Shown here: piece by piece, positions 16,261 through 24,804 of the stretch | Layout of the letters: each line of letters starts with the position of its first letter | How positions within the stretch are numbered: position 1 is the stretch's first letter | Origin: Kiritimatiellales bacterium | GTDB taxonomy: Bacteria > Verrucomicrobiota > Kiritimatiellia > Kiritimatiellales > Pontiellaceae | Direction: 5' to 3' | DNA: 59,691 nt | Assembly (NCBI GenBank): GCA_021734595.1 | Contig: JAIPIO010000002.1 | Coordinates: 1-59,691, forward strand | Made by a program: the position numbers and the translations under genes | Notes under the pieces: model-generated | The model's input: only the letters and a program-made list of their open reading frames with translations | Databases searched by the model: none | What the model was told of the DNA's origin: nothing

Positions 16261-17325
16261 ATGAAAATGAACCTTTCAAATCGTCGCGGTTTCATGAAAA
16301 CGGCCGCCATCGGCACACTGCCGCTCAGCATGGTTGAGCTTACGTTTGCCGATCCGCAGCAGAACTTTTCTTTTGCCCACATCTCCGATTCGCACATCCA
16401 GCAGATCAAGGGCACGAAATTCGTGAACAACTGGGATCGCGGCTTGATCCGGGCCGTCGCGGAAACCAACCTGCTGAATCCAAAGCCGGACTTCGTCGTG
16501 TTTGGCGGCGACCTTGCGCAGCTCGGGAAAAAGGAGGAATTGGACCACGGGGCTGAAATGCTTGCCAAGCTGAATTACAAGACCTACTGCGTGCTGGGCG
16601 AGCACGATTACTACCTCGATCTCGGCGCCTACTGGTCGGAGTTATATGGACCCCACTACTATAGCTGGGATCACAAGGGGGTTCATTTCATCACGCTCAA
16701 CAGCATCCTTACCTACGACAAATGGACGTTTGAGCGATGGCCGTCCGATATGCAGCGCATGCTCGAAATGGCCGGACTCGACAATCCAAACGGGTCGCCG
16801 TTCATGGTGGGTGAAAAGCAGCGGGCGTGGCTCGCGAAGGATCTCGCGGGAGTTGATAAAAACACGCCGGTCGTTCTCTTTTCCCACTCGCCGATCCAGA
16901 AGATCTACAAGGGCTGGAACTTCTGGACCGAGGATGCAGAGGAGGTGCAGGCATTGCTGAAACCGTTCGCCAATGCGTCGGTTATCTACGGTCATGTTCA
17001 CCAGATCCAGTATAACCAGATCGACAACATCAGTTTCAACGCGGTGATGGCAACCGCATGGCCGTGGCCCTACCCTGCCAGCTATGCACAGGCCAAAAGC
17101 TTCATGCCCAAATTAACGGTGCCGATGAACCGGGCCAATCCGTTCTTCGAACGCGATGCAACCGGCTGGCAGCTGATCGACATGGACAACGGGCGGGCGG
17201 CGCTGGACTACAACCTGTACGACAACACCAACCGGACAGTGGCGTACAATCCAAAAACACGGCAACCCGAAGACCGGATGTTCCAAAGCCCGCAAAACCG
17301 GGTTTCCCCTCAAACGCACTTTTAA
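16261..17325 (+). CDS. Tat-exported metallophosphoesterase (calcineurin-like)
   Basis: The product has 354 residues. The N-terminus NRRGFMKTAAIGTLPLS is a Tat-type signal (RRGFMK). Metal motifs are in order: HISDSHI (residues 39-45), GGDLAQLG, GEHDYY (in place of GNHD), LFSHSPI and YGHVHQI. The Asn-to-Glu replacement in GNHD is unusual and could change the transition-state histidine pair. AAGGAG lies before ATG 16261, 13 bases after the peroxidase gene. The substrate is unknown; the setting is a periplasmic redox operon. Confidence 0.87.
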   Translation: MKMNLSNRRGFMKTAAIGTLPLSMVELTFADPQQNFSFAHISDSHIQQIKGTKFVNNWDRGLIRAVAETNLLNPKPDFVVFGGDLAQLGKKEELDHGAEMLAKLNYKTYCVLGEHDYYLDLGAYWSELYGPHYYSWDHKGVHFITLNSILTYDKWTFERWPSDMQRMLEMAGLDNPNGSPFMVGEKQRAWLAKDLAGVDKNTPVVLFSHSPIQKIYKGWNFWTEDAEEVQALLKPFANASVIYGHVHQIQYNQIDNISFNAVMATAWPWPYPASYAQAKSFMPKLTVPMNRANPFFERDATGWQLIDMDNGRAALDYNLYDNTNRTVAYNPKTRQPEDRMFQSPQNRVSPQTHF

Positions 17326-17342
17326 ATGAAAGGAGAATTGCA

Positions 17343-17765
17343 ATGAAACCGAAAATTTATGGAACCGTAGTGACTCTGTTCATTCTGGGATTGTTTGGTG
17401 TTTATATGCTTGTGCCCACGCTCTCGGCTGATGAATTCACCGAGAAGGATGTCGCGCGCTGGACAGAGGAGTTTATGAGCGTGGTCGACAAAGGGCGCGT
17501 GCTATGGGGTAGCGGCGAGCTGGGCAAGAATGGCGTCGCCTGCGGTCAGTGCCATCCCAACGCGGCCAACACGCACCCGGAAACCTATCCGAAATTCCAG
17601 CAGCAGCTCGGACGTGTTGTGGGTTTCCGCGACATGGTCAACTGGTGCCTTCAGCATCCCCTGGAAGGCGATGCCCTGGACATCAACGGCCCCGAGATGG
17701 TCGCTCTGGAAGCCTACGCCACCTATGAACGGCGCGGCGTGGCGCTCGCTCCCGGAAAACATTGA
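17343..17765 (+). CDS. Monohaem cytochrome c (SoxA-like C-terminal pattern)
   Basis: The product has 140 residues. A signal anchor (MKPKIYGTVVTLFILGLFGVYML) precedes one haem-c site, ACGQCH (about residue 66), then GRVVGFRDMVNWCLQHPLEGDALD. Haem-cysteine cytochrome followed by M-x-N-W-C resembles SoxA/thiosulfate-oxidising cytochromes, where that cysteine ligates haem, but no SoxXYZB genes are nearby. AAAGGAG precedes ATG 17343. It is the likely electron partner of the upstream peroxidase. Confidence 0.82.
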   Translation: MKPKIYGTVVTLFILGLFGVYMLVPTLSADEFTEKDVARWTEEFMSVVDKGRVLWGSGELGKNGVACGQCHPNAANTHPETYPKFQQQLGRVVGFRDMVNWCLQHPLEGDALDINGPEMVALEAYATYERRGVALAPGKH

Positions 17766-17787
17766 TTGGCAATATTAAACATTTACT

Positions 17788-17819
17788 TCCAAGGTCTGGA
17801 AAAATAATTCCAGACCTTG
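17788..17819. terminator. Bidirectional terminator containing a dispersed palindrome
   Basis: CAAGGTCTGGAA (17790-17801) is the exact reverse complement of TTCCAGACCTTG (17808-17819) across a 6-base AT loop. The left arm also completes the 15-mer TTCCAAGGTCTGGAA (17788-17802). It lies between the convergent cytochrome and ammonium-channel genes. Confidence 0.8.
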
Positions 17820-17835
17820 TAAATTTCGTGGATGG

Positions 17836-18993
17836 TTAGCCTAGTTCCTCTTCGTCGTCGTAGGGCGTTATCCGGCGTCCCGCGAACGACAGCAGCTTGC
17901 CCGCAATCAGCCCTGTGGCAATCGCAATCACGATGGTGATTCCAATGCCGCTAAGTTGCGCCGCGGCGTCAATGCCCTTGACCACAAACAGCGCGACCAG
18001 GCCACCAAACAGGCCGGGCAACCCATGGAGGTGCAACACACCGCAGGTGTCCGTCTTCTTGATCAGGTTCTGCAGCTTGTCCTGAATCACGGCAAAGCCG
18101 AAAGTGGAAATTGAACCCGCACCGATTCCGATTGCAAATGCGATAGCCGGAATGGTGCGGTCGCAGGTGGAGCCAATCGCCACCCCGCCAGCCAGCGTTG
18201 CGTTGGCGATGTCCGCCACGGAAACCTTCCTGCGAAGAACCAGCGAAACAAAGTAGGTGGCGAGGGTTGAGCCGCACAGGGCAAGGATCACATTCACAAC
18301 CGTGGCGAGGATGGCGGACGGTTCCACCAAAGCCGCGCAAAAACTCGGCCAGAAAACCCACAGCACCATGCTGCCGAGCAGCGAAAACCGGTCGCTGGTC
18401 GCGTCGGCTTCAATGGGGGTCTCGAATTCCTTTTTGGTTGTAAGGGCAAAAATGGCACCCAGTCCAAAGAGTGCGCCAAACGAGTGGATCACGATGGACC
18501 CGCCGGTATCGACAAATGCGCCGTGCTTGATCAATCCCAGCCCGCCTTCGAGCAGAATCCATTCGTTGAGCGAGTAGCACGGGACAAACAGAATTGCCAA
18601 CAGCATGTACTGGAAAAGTTTAAGACGCCCAAGCACTGCACCGGCACAGATCAGCAGACCCGCCGCGCTGAATTCGGCAAGAATCAACCGGTCGATATCG
18701 AGTTCAACGCCCCCCATGATTCCCAGCGAATCTTTCAGGAAATATAGCGGAATCGCAACACTCACCAGCAGGTAGGTGGCCGTCACCGCTGTACGTCCGT
18801 ATTTCTTTACGAACACCATCAGGAAGCCGAAACCGACCAGCAACATCGCCATCACATGGATCGCCCGGAAATATTTCTGAACATTGACCACATCCGCCAG
18901 ACTCGCGCCTACGGAGGCTTCTGACACGTGCGCCAAAGCGGTCATCGAGAGAAAGGCCATGGCCATTAAAGGGAATAGTTTATTTCGCGGCAT
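17836..18993 (-). CDS. Rh-type ammonium/ammonia channel
   Basis: The product has 385 residues with a signal-like start and about 11 membrane segments. The two pore histidine segments read DTGGSIVIHSFGALFGLG and GVLHLHGLPGLFGG, closer to Rh50/Rhesus channels than to AmtB. It mediates passive NH3/NH4+ movement in the inner membrane. The frame runs on to 19041, but AAGGAGAGATC precedes MPRNKLFPLM at 18993. No glnK gene is adjacent, which is also more like Rh than Amt loci. The leader contains an inverted repeat at 19110-19159. Confidence 0.88.
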   Translation of the reverse strand: MPRNKLFPLMAMAFLSMTALAHVSEASVGASLADVVNVQKYFRAIHVMAMLLVGFGFLMVFVKKYGRTAVTATYLLVSVAIPLYFLKDSLGIMGGVELDIDRLILAEFSAAGLLICAGAVLGRLKLFQYMLLAILFVPCYSLNEWILLEGGLGLIKHGAFVDTGGSIVIHSFGALFGLGAIFALTTKKEFETPIEADATSDRFSLLGSMVLWVFWPSFCAALVEPSAILATVVNVILALCGSTLATYFVSLVLRRKVSVADIANATLAGGVAIGSTCDRTIPAIAFAIGIGAGSISTFGFAVIQDKLQNLIKKTDTCGVLHLHGLPGLFGGLVALFVVKGIDAAAQLSGIGITIVIAIATGLIAGKLLSFAGRRITPYDDEEELG

Positions 18994-19476
18994 ATTCTGA
19001 TCTCTCCTTAATTGAAAATTCCCGATAAACGGGAATCCCATCTATAACAGAGAATATCAGAATACGACAAAACGACACCCGGAACCTGAAAACAGTCCGA
19101 GCGGCATCGCCGCAATCCAGAAATTCTGCTGCATCCTCAAATTCGGGTCTGGATTGCGGACCAACCGCTTTCCCTCCCGAACCAACAAAAAATCTAAAAC
19201 CAGCGCAATCTCCAAGCCACGTCCCATCTAGAGGGATAACAGCATGGGCATGCGCACTGCTTAACGGCAAATTTTACTCTATATGGCGAGACAGTGCATG
19301 CTTTCATTGCCTGAAATTCAAAAGGGTGGTCTCTATCCGCTGGAAAAGAAGTTCCATACTTTGCAAATACCAATGGAGTTTTCAATGCCCGACGCAAAAA
19401 TCCAGCAACGGAAAAAATCTACTGTAAAAGCCGGGGGGAAAACCACTGTCCCGGAAAATAATGGTAGTTAGAATCT
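18994..19476. other. Non-coding gap with a 12-bp inverted repeat in the Rh-channel leader
   Basis: This gap of about 480 bases has no convincing gene. CCGCAATCCAGA (19110-19121) and TCTGGATTGCGG (19148-19159) form a perfect 12-bp stem with a 26-base loop, about 117-166 bases upstream of the channel start on its strand. A 28-32 residue plus-strand ORF (start 19373 or 19385, very basic, ending at 19471) has an ATGGAG that could serve as ribosome site, but no homology is recognised. Confidence 0.4.
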
Positions 19477-20976
19477 CTACTTCACTACCATTAGACGGAA
19501 GAGTGCGGCGGCGTGCGGGTTGAGCTGCACTCCCAGCCGTTTTTCGACGGGACCGCTATCTTTCCTCTGCCAAAGGTCGCGTGCCTTATACTTCCCACGC
19601 AGCTGTTCCCATTCGAAATTCAGTTCCACTCGCTGTGGTTTATCAGCCAGGTTAAACAAGGCAACGAAGCGGTCACCGGTTGCCGGGTCCGTCGCAATCC
19701 AGCAGCACTGGCCCTGTTTGGTCTTGAATACCTGCCGGTTGTCCGTACTGGATTGGTTGACCGCCAATACTTCGGAATTGGTCAGCAGTGCAATGGTTTC
19801 CGGTGGCGACGAAAGCAGATCGCCCCCCATCATCAGCGGCGATCGGGCCACGCACCAAAGGGTCATCATGGTGACCTGTTCGTCCGGAGTGAATTGCGAC
19901 ATCCGGTCCGGACCATGCGGTCGGCCGTTCATCGAGAGGTGACCGATCGGAAGCATATCGGCATCCGGCCAGCGGTTGGGCTGGATATGCGGCGACCAGG
20001 CATTGAGCAGATCAAAATTGTGCAACAGTTTTTCCCATTCGTCCCAGAAATCGCCTGAGATCCGCCACATGTTGGCATTCTCGGCCAAGTGTCCGGCACG
20101 GGAGAGCGGCGCTTCACCGCAGGAAAGACTCAACACCATCGGGCGGCCGCACTGGTCGATGGCGTTGCGCATCATCTCTATTTCGCCCTTGTGGTACGGT
20201 GGATACATCGTGTCGTCGGCCTTGACAAAATCGACGCCCCACTCGGCGTAGAGATTGAAGATGGAGTTGTAGTATTCCTGTGCGCCGGGTTTGGTTGCAT
20301 CGATGCCTAGCATGTTGTTGCACCAGGTGCAGGTGTCCCAAGGTTCACCGATATCCTTGGCGGCCAGATGGGTACCCATGATTTCGAGGTTTTCGTACCA
20401 GGCCTGCAGGGGAATGCCGCGCATGATGTGGATGCCGAACTTCATTCCTTTGCCATGCACCCAGTCAGCCAGCGGTTTGAATCCGGCACCGTTGGCGGCC
20501 GATGGGAAACGCTCGACGGCCGGCATCAGCCGTCCATATTTATCCATAGTCAGTTTTTCGATCGGAACCCCGTTTTCATCGAGCCGCACATCGGGATGGC
20601 CAATGCGGCGCTTGGGATTGTCCCAGTCTCCGGGCTTCGGGTTGAACCAGATGTAATCGATCACTGCATATTCCCAGCCATACTTGAGTAGGTTTTTTTC
20701 CATGAACTCAACCGTATTCCGGAACTGCTGCTCGTTTATCGCGCAATCGTAGGCATCGAAACTGTTCCAGCCCATCGGGGGCTTAGGCGCAACCATGGGA
20801 AGCGGCACAGGCTCTGCGGCAGTCTCTTCAGGTACGGCATTGGTGGCAGCGGGGGCTTGAGCCAGCGGTAGGGGTCCAACAATCCCGGGAAAGATTTCCG
20901 CGACGACAGATTCCTCCGCCACGGTGCCTAAAAACGGCAACATGAACAACATAGATAACAAAGCTCGTTTCAACAT
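19477..20976 (-). CDS. GH27-family alpha-galactosidase-like glycoside hydrolase
   Basis: The product has 499 residues. A signal peptide and an Ala/Pro-rich linker (to about residue 62) precede PPMGWNSFDAYDCAI, the GH27 opening. The nucleophile aspartate lies in WGVDFVKADDTMY and the acid/base region is MWRISGDFWDEW. RSPLMMGGDL and the C-terminal beta domain follow. Members release terminal alpha-galactose (some alpha-N-acetylgalactosamine or beta-arabinopyranose). GAGGAC precedes ATG 20976. It is last in the sulfatase/galactosidase cluster. Confidence 0.92.
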   Translation of the reverse strand: MLKRALLSMLFMLPFLGTVAEESVVAEIFPGIVGPLPLAQAPAATNAVPEETAAEPVPLPMVAPKPPMGWNSFDAYDCAINEQQFRNTVEFMEKNLLKYGWEYAVIDYIWFNPKPGDWDNPKRRIGHPDVRLDENGVPIEKLTMDKYGRLMPAVERFPSAANGAGFKPLADWVHGKGMKFGIHIMRGIPLQAWYENLEIMGTHLAAKDIGEPWDTCTWCNNMLGIDATKPGAQEYYNSIFNLYAEWGVDFVKADDTMYPPYHKGEIEMMRNAIDQCGRPMVLSLSCGEAPLSRAGHLAENANMWRISGDFWDEWEKLLHNFDLLNAWSPHIQPNRWPDADMLPIGHLSMNGRPHGPDRMSQFTPDEQVTMMTLWCVARSPLMMGGDLLSSPPETIALLTNSEVLAVNQSSTDNRQVFKTKQGQCCWIATDPATGDRFVALFNLADKPQRVELNFEWEQLRGKYKARDLWQRKDSGPVEKRLGVQLNPHAAALFRLMVVK

Positions 20977-21073
20977 CAGTCGGTCCTCTTTTCATTCTTT
21001 CAGCAACAGGAGAAGCTACCGCATACTGCAGCAAAATGAAATGCCATAAAACGAAAATTACAGGTCGGCGGCT

Positions 21074-23266
21074 CTATTTCACCTCGGTAAGTTCCAGCAC
21101 AACGCTTTCATTCGCCTTGCGGATTTTTAGTTGGACGCCGTTGTTCATCAAAAAATTCCCGCTGAAGGTTTTGCCGTTGCCGTTGAACAGCTTCGACTTG
21201 GAGGTACTATTAAGTTCCTTCACTTTGTACTCCCGATCAGGTTCCAATCCGTGCAACTTGACGGTCGGATGATCCTGCCGGGAATGGTAGCGGGTGCTGT
21301 AGGCAAAGACCACGGCGCGGTTCTTTTCAGGCGTCACGTACATCAACGCGGAGCGGTCTTCCTTGTAGGGCGAAACCAGACGATAGAGATCGCCCAGCTG
21401 AACGACATCGCGGATGCGCTTGTATTCGGCAATGCATTTTTTGGAATACTCCATCTCCTCTCCCGTCATGTCGGCGGGTTGCAGTTCCACGCCGAGGCGG
21501 CCCGACATGGCAACATCAAACCGCAGCTTGAGCGGGGATGAATTTCCGGTCTGGTGGTTGGGCGAACCGGAAACATGCGCACCCATGGCCATGGCCGGAT
21601 AGAAGTGGCTGGTTCCCCACTGGAGAAAGATCCGCGAAAACGCGTCGGTGTTGTCGCTCGCGCAAAACTCGTGGTGGTAGGCCAACGCACCAAAGTCCAC
21701 CCGGCCGCCCCCGCTGGAGCAGGCCTGGAAGATAACCTTGGGGTGTTTGGCCATCAACCGCCCGTAGACAGAATAGAGGCCGCGCGTGTAGTCGATCCAT
21801 AAATGGCTCTGGCGGTCGGCAGGCAGATAGGGCGAACCAAAGTTCTGCACGTGCCGGTTGGCATCCCACTTGATGTAGGCAATGCGCGGATGTTTCACCA
21901 ACAAATCATCCACCACCTTGAAGACAAAATCCTGCACGGCGGGATTGCTGAGGTCCAGCAACAGCTGGTGCCGCATTTCCAACAGCTCGCGGTGTGGTCG
22001 CTGCACAATCCAGTCGGGATGGTTTTCAGCCAGCTCGCTTTTGGGGTTCACCATTTCCGGCTCGACCCATATGCCGAATTTGATCCCTTCCTTTTCGGCG
22101 TGGTCGATCAGATAGTCGATGCCGCGCGGCAACTTCTTCTTGTTCACCTGCCAATCGCCCAGCCCGGCCTTGTCGTTGTTGCGCGGATACTTGTTGCCGA
22201 ACCATCCATCGTCCAGCACAAACATCTCAACGCCCAGCCCGGCGGCGTGGGTCATCATTTTGGTGAGGGTGTCCTCGTCGAACGTGAAGTAGGCGCCCTC
22301 CCAACTGTTCAACACCACCGGCCGCGGCATGTCGCCGTCGCGCAGCGAATAGCGGCGCGCCCAGCGATGGAACCGACGGGTGACCGGCCCCTTTCCGTTG
22401 GCGCTGTAGGTAAAGGTAAACCGCGGGGTCTCGAAGGTTTTGCCGGATTCAACATGGTAGGCCGATCCAAACGGATTCATCCCGGCGTTCATGTGCAGGA
22501 TATTCAGGCTGTCCAGCTCGAAGCAGAGGCGGTAGTTACCCGACCATGCCAGTGCGCCACCGATCACCGTTCCCTGCTCCTCCTCCGCCGGCTGGCCCAG
22601 CGAAAGCATGAACGAAGGGTTTTCGGCCTGCGTCGTGCGCACGCCCTTCTTGCTGTCGATGATCTTGATCCCCTTGCCGAGCTTTTCTTCTTCCATCTGC
22701 ATTTCGTTTGCCCATGCCCCATGAAAATGCGTCAGCCAATATTCGCGCCCCTCCGTCACCAGATCGAACGAGGCAAAGTTTTCCAGCACGACCGCGCCGT
22801 CTTCCTTGTTCTCAATAAAAACCTGCGACGTGATGATATCCTCGGCCTGGTACGCGCGGTAGACGAGCGTCACAAAGAACGGGTAATATGTATCCTTCAG
22901 CCGGATGCGTGTTTCAACGATGTTGTCGTCGATCTTGGTTTGTGTATGGCTTTGGTAGCGCAGATCGGTGGTCATGTTCCCGTCGGCATGGGTCGCCTTG
23001 AGGGATGGCTCGCCTGGATACTCTCCGCCGAAAACCGACAACGCCTCGAAGGTTTCCATCCGCATCTTGTCGAACGGGATGACGTCCAGCAGGTTTTCCG
23101 GCGTGGCTTGCCGCTCGCCATAGTATTTATGGAAAACAAAACCCTTATTGTTCGCCATCAGCACCAACGACGTGTTTTGCGTATCGATTGCAATCACACG
23201 TTTTTTGTCCAATGCATCAGCATTCATAACCGCTCCTATCATTAAACCAGCCAAAAAATATTTCAT
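21074..23266 (-). CDS. GH36-family alpha-galactosidase
   Basis: The 730-residue length is normal for GH36. A signal peptide (MKYFLAGLMIGAVMNADA) shows export. After an N-terminal beta domain, the barrel has VLNSWEGAYFTFDED, FVLDDGWFGNKY and FGIWVEPEMVNPKSEL. The nucleophile lies in AYIKWDANRH, then QACSSGGGRVDFGAL and the acid/base CASDNTDA. AGGAGG precedes the ATG and the gene starts 9 bases after sulfatase 1, so the two are cotranscribed. It removes alpha-linked galactose, probably in the periplasm. Confidence 0.95.
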   Translation of the reverse strand: MKYFLAGLMIGAVMNADALDKKRVIAIDTQNTSLVLMANNKGFVFHKYYGERQATPENLLDVIPFDKMRMETFEALSVFGGEYPGEPSLKATHADGNMTTDLRYQSHTQTKIDDNIVETRIRLKDTYYPFFVTLVYRAYQAEDIITSQVFIENKEDGAVVLENFASFDLVTEGREYWLTHFHGAWANEMQMEEEKLGKGIKIIDSKKGVRTTQAENPSFMLSLGQPAEEEQGTVIGGALAWSGNYRLCFELDSLNILHMNAGMNPFGSAYHVESGKTFETPRFTFTYSANGKGPVTRRFHRWARRYSLRDGDMPRPVVLNSWEGAYFTFDEDTLTKMMTHAAGLGVEMFVLDDGWFGNKYPRNNDKAGLGDWQVNKKKLPRGIDYLIDHAEKEGIKFGIWVEPEMVNPKSELAENHPDWIVQRPHRELLEMRHQLLLDLSNPAVQDFVFKVVDDLLVKHPRIAYIKWDANRHVQNFGSPYLPADRQSHLWIDYTRGLYSVYGRLMAKHPKVIFQACSSGGGRVDFGALAYHHEFCASDNTDAFSRIFLQWGTSHFYPAMAMGAHVSGSPNHQTGNSSPLKLRFDVAMSGRLGVELQPADMTGEEMEYSKKCIAEYKRIRDVVQLGDLYRLVSPYKEDRSALMYVTPEKNRAVVFAYSTRYHSRQDHPTVKLHGLEPDREYKVKELNSTSKSKLFNGNGKTFSGNFLMNNGVQLKIRKANESVVLELTEVK

Positions 23267-23275
23267 TTCATCCTC

Positions 23276-24712
23276 CTACATTATTGGGAATATTTCAGAT
23301 TCAGTACGCGCCTGTTCAAACAGTTTCTCCATCTTCTTCACCATGTCCGGGTACTGTTTTGCGACATCGCTCAACTCTTCTACATCATCCTTCAGGTTGA
23401 ACAGGATGACCGGTGGCTTTGCCCCCTTCGTCAAACCCCGGCGGATCGCTTTCCAGTCGCCCCTGCGAATCGCCTGGTTCACGGCGGGTTTCCCGAACGC
23501 ACTGCGATGGAATTCCCAATAGAGATATTCATGCTGTCGCTGCCCCCCCTTCCCCAGCAAGGTCGGCGCAAAGGAAAGACCGTCGATTCCCTGGGGTGCG
23601 GGAATGCCTGCCAGCTCCGCGCAGGTCGGCAGTACATCCCAGAATGCAGACAGGTGGTTGCTGGTAGCACCCGGCTTGATCCTGCCCGGCCAACGGACAA
23701 TGAACGGCATGCGGATGCCGCCGTCGAGCAGGTCGCGCTTTACGCCGCTGAACGGGCCGTTGCTGTTGAAGAACTCCGGCTGGCAGCCGCCCTCCTGATG
23801 CGGACCGTTGTCGCTGGTGAACATCACCACCGTGTTGTCGTCGATCCCGCACTGCTTCAGGCACTCCATCAGCTTGCCGATGTCGCGGTCGATACGGCTA
23901 ACCATCGTGGCGTACGCCACGTTCGGGAAGTCCTGCGAAGCGTAGGCTCCAATGAGGTCATCCCCGGCGCGCCCCTGCGTATCTTCCACAAACGCGGTTT
24001 CCGGCCAGCCCTTGGCCGCATATTTTTCCCACAGCCCGTCCCGCGGTGCCAACAGCTCCGCATGCGGCGTATTCAGCGCCAAATAAAGAAAGAACGGCTT
24101 GTCTTTGTTCTGAGTGATAAATTCGATTCCCTTTTGGCGGAAAAGATCCTGCACATAGGTATGGCGGGAACCATACCGGTTGTATGGCAGCTCAACCGTC
24201 TTGCCGTTTTCGTTCAGCGTCGGCGGATAATGCTTGTGTGCGCGCCGCTGGCAGTTGAAGCCAAAGAAATAGTCGAATCCCTGCCGGTTCGGTTCGCCGT
24301 GCGTACCCGGTGCGCCCAGCCCCCACTTGCCAACCAATCCGGTCGCGTAGCCCGCCTGCTTCAGCACCTTCGGAATCGTCACCGTATCCGCCGGAATCGG
24401 ATGCTGCCCCTCCGTGACCATCTCCTTGTTGCCGCGGACATACGAGTGCCCCGTGTGATAACCGGTCATCAACGCGCAGCGCGACGGCGCGCAGACCGTG
24501 CAACCCGCATAGTGGTTGGTGAACTTCATCCCTTCGCGCGCCAACTTATCGATCACCGGCGTTTCGATCTTACGCTGGCCGTAGCAGCCAAAATCGCCGT
24601 AGCCCGCATCGTCGAGCAGGATATAGATCATATTCGGTTTGCGTTCAGTTGGGGCAAACGCACCCGCACCGGCGGCAACAGTTAAACCGGCAAGAAAACA
24701 ACGGCGTTTCAT
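23276..24712 (-). CDS. Type I sulfatase (formylglycine, CAPSR), Tat-like signal
   Basis: The product has 478 residues. The start MKRRCFLAGLTVAAGAGAFA is a Tat-like RRxFLxG signal. The sulfatase signature CAPSR lies at residues 74-78 followed by CALMTGYHTG; the cysteine becomes formylglycine. Metal ligands are in YILLDDAGYGDFGCYG and VVMFTSDNGPHQEGG. HTGHSYVRGN and WGLGAPGTHGEPN place it in the arylsulfatase/GalNAc-6-sulfatase group. GGAG precedes the ATG. It forms one unit with GH36 and acts on sulfate esters of glycans, probably galactose-rich. Confidence 0.94.
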   Translation of the reverse strand: MKRRCFLAGLTVAAGAGAFAPTERKPNMIYILLDDAGYGDFGCYGQRKIETPVIDKLAREGMKFTNHYAGCTVCAPSRCALMTGYHTGHSYVRGNKEMVTEGQHPIPADTVTIPKVLKQAGYATGLVGKWGLGAPGTHGEPNRQGFDYFFGFNCQRRAHKHYPPTLNENGKTVELPYNRYGSRHTYVQDLFRQKGIEFITQNKDKPFFLYLALNTPHAELLAPRDGLWEKYAAKGWPETAFVEDTQGRAGDDLIGAYASQDFPNVAYATMVSRIDRDIGKLMECLKQCGIDDNTVVMFTSDNGPHQEGGCQPEFFNSNGPFSGVKRDLLDGGIRMPFIVRWPGRIKPGATSNHLSAFWDVLPTCAELAGIPAPQGIDGLSFAPTLLGKGGQRQHEYLYWEFHRSAFGKPAVNQAIRRGDWKAIRRGLTKGAKPPVILFNLKDDVEELSDVAKQYPDMVKKMEKLFEQARTESEIFPIM

Positions 24713-24756
24713 AACTACTCCTATTCAAAAAATCAAAGACATGATTATAGGCAAAG

Positions 24757-24803
24757 TTCCAATGATTGGAATCCCAAACGACCAACGTTTCCATTGATTG
24801 GAA
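24757..24803. repeat. Pair of dispersed palindromes between the two sulfatase genes
   Basis: TTCCAATGATTGGAA (24757-24771) and TTCCATTGATTGGAA (24789-24803) are both perfect in the two pentamers, 17 bases apart, in the 92-base gap between cistrons of the same strand. They would fold as two hairpins in the operon transcript. Confidence 0.93.
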
Positions 24804-24804
24804 A

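Noticed and set aside
19283..19471. 62-codon plus-strand ORF between the Rh channel and GH27 genes
   Set aside because: No homology, composition unlike coding, and only a short basic 3' part has any start signal; noted in the gap entry but not called a gene.
21803..23245. 480-codon plus-strand ORF opposite GH36
   Set aside because: The minus strand carries a complete GH36 with catalytic motifs and a ribosome site; the plus frame has no family pattern.
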